In this document: in pieces, positions 5,161-5,335 of the stretch | How positions within the stretch are numbered: the first letter of the stretch is position 1 | Layout of the letters: each line of letters begins with the position of its first letter | Assembly: GCA_003511885.1 (NCBI GenBank) | Contig: DOIX01000329.1 | Coordinates: 1-5,335, forward strand | Source of the DNA: Cyanobacteria bacterium UBA11153 | Lineage (GTDB): Bacteria > Cyanobacteriota > Cyanobacteriia > Cyanobacteriales > Coleofasciculaceae | Reading direction: 5' to 3' | Length of the DNA stretch: 5,335 nt | Made by a program: the position numbers and the translations under genes | Notes under the pieces: generated by a model | Databases searched by the model: none | What the model was told of the DNA's origin: nothing | The model's input: the letters and a program-made list of their open reading frames with translations, nothing else

Positions 5161-5185
5161 GGTGTTTTCCCTTGACTTCATGATA

Positions 5186-5284
5186 TAGGACTACCAGCAC
5201 ACGTTAGGACGTTATTTAAACTTGAATCCTGAATTAAGAATAACGCAGCTTGAGAATATGTCCTAACGTTAATGCGTAGCGCTA
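5186..5284. mobile_element. 99-bp MITE-like insertion in the right repeat copy
   Basis: The left copy reads ...GGTAACTATCATGA... without a break. The right copy has 99 extra bases plus a second TA at the matching point. TA at 5184-5185 and 5285-5286 fits a target duplication. The ends, TAGGACTACC and the complement of GCGTAGCGCTA, form an imperfect terminal repeat (TAGnnCTAC). A perfect inner inverted repeat pairs ACGTTAGGAC (5201-5210) with 5260-5269, and GTTATT (5211-5216) pairs with AATAAC (5239-5244). It has no coding capacity and would be moved in trans. Confidence 0.65.
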
Positions 5285-5335
5285 TAGTTACCAAAATTTC
5301 GCTCGTAATATCGATTTCTTGCCTAAGAGATTTGA

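Larger units (their letters stand above)
5107..5335 (-). repeat. Dispersed repeat, right copy (inverted, interrupted)
   Basis: Read on the minus strand, this matches 157-258 in order. 5284-5335 is the core (48/52), 5161-5182 is the middle part and 5107-5134 is the heptamer end. Relative to the left copy it carries a 99-bp insertion flanked by TA (5186-5284) and a 26-bp palindromic insertion (5135-5160). It reaches the window edge, so its outer end is not seen. Confidence 0.85.

Noticed and set aside
1..5335. CRISPR array, tRNA, rRNA or phage/defence gene cluster
   Set aside because: Both strands were read for regularly spaced direct repeats, tRNA arm sequences and nuclease, helicase or integrase motifs. 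None was seen. The only tandem repeats are 4- and 7-bp units without spacers.

Overview
The window looks like a piece of cyanobacterial chromosome, probably from a filamentous species. Three things point there. Six perfect copies of the octamer GCGATCGC (HIP1) occur in 5.3 kb. The intergenic regions are AT-rich and full of short tandem heptamers and small palindromic elements. The gene set is cyanobacterial in character: a PheS with no pheT beside it, a ComB-like phosphatase, an iron superoxide dismutase, and an HD-domain metalloprotein of a type I associate with cyanobacteria. No phage, plasmid, CRISPR, rRNA or tRNA signature was seen.

Layout: 1-353 is a non-coding leader. It holds a 100-bp MITE-like palindromic element and one copy of a longer dispersed repeat. 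pheS (354-1358, +) converges on comB (1433-2167, -), with a hairpin in the 74-bp gap. A 675-bp spacer with a good-looking orphan promoter separates comB from the divergent sodB (2843-3436, +). A heptamer tandem repeat follows, then an unrecognised 71-aa gene (3542-3757, +). A 435-bp spacer holds a second dispersed repeat copy, a possible degenerate MITE and several hairpins. It leads to the HD-domain gene (start corrected to ATG 4193; 4193-5044, +). A very strong 17-nt-arm hairpin follows the HD gene, then a second, inverted copy of the repeat seen at the left edge.

The genes do not form a pathway. They are single housekeeping or stress genes (translation, superoxide detoxification) and two phosphohydrolase-type enzymes whose cellular substrates cannot be read from the sequence. 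Spacing of 105-675 bp suggests mostly separate transcription units.

The most interesting material is between the genes. The same dispersed repeat lies at both window edges in opposite orientation, 48 of 52 positions identical in the core. The right copy is interrupted by a 99-bp element flanked by TA, which the uninterrupted left copy exposes as an insertion. I do not see a convincing new multi-gene system. The best new-biology candidates are this mobile-repeat architecture, the HD protein with its phosphodiesterase-like YHN..H/HD motif, and a possible small RNA between comB and sodB.
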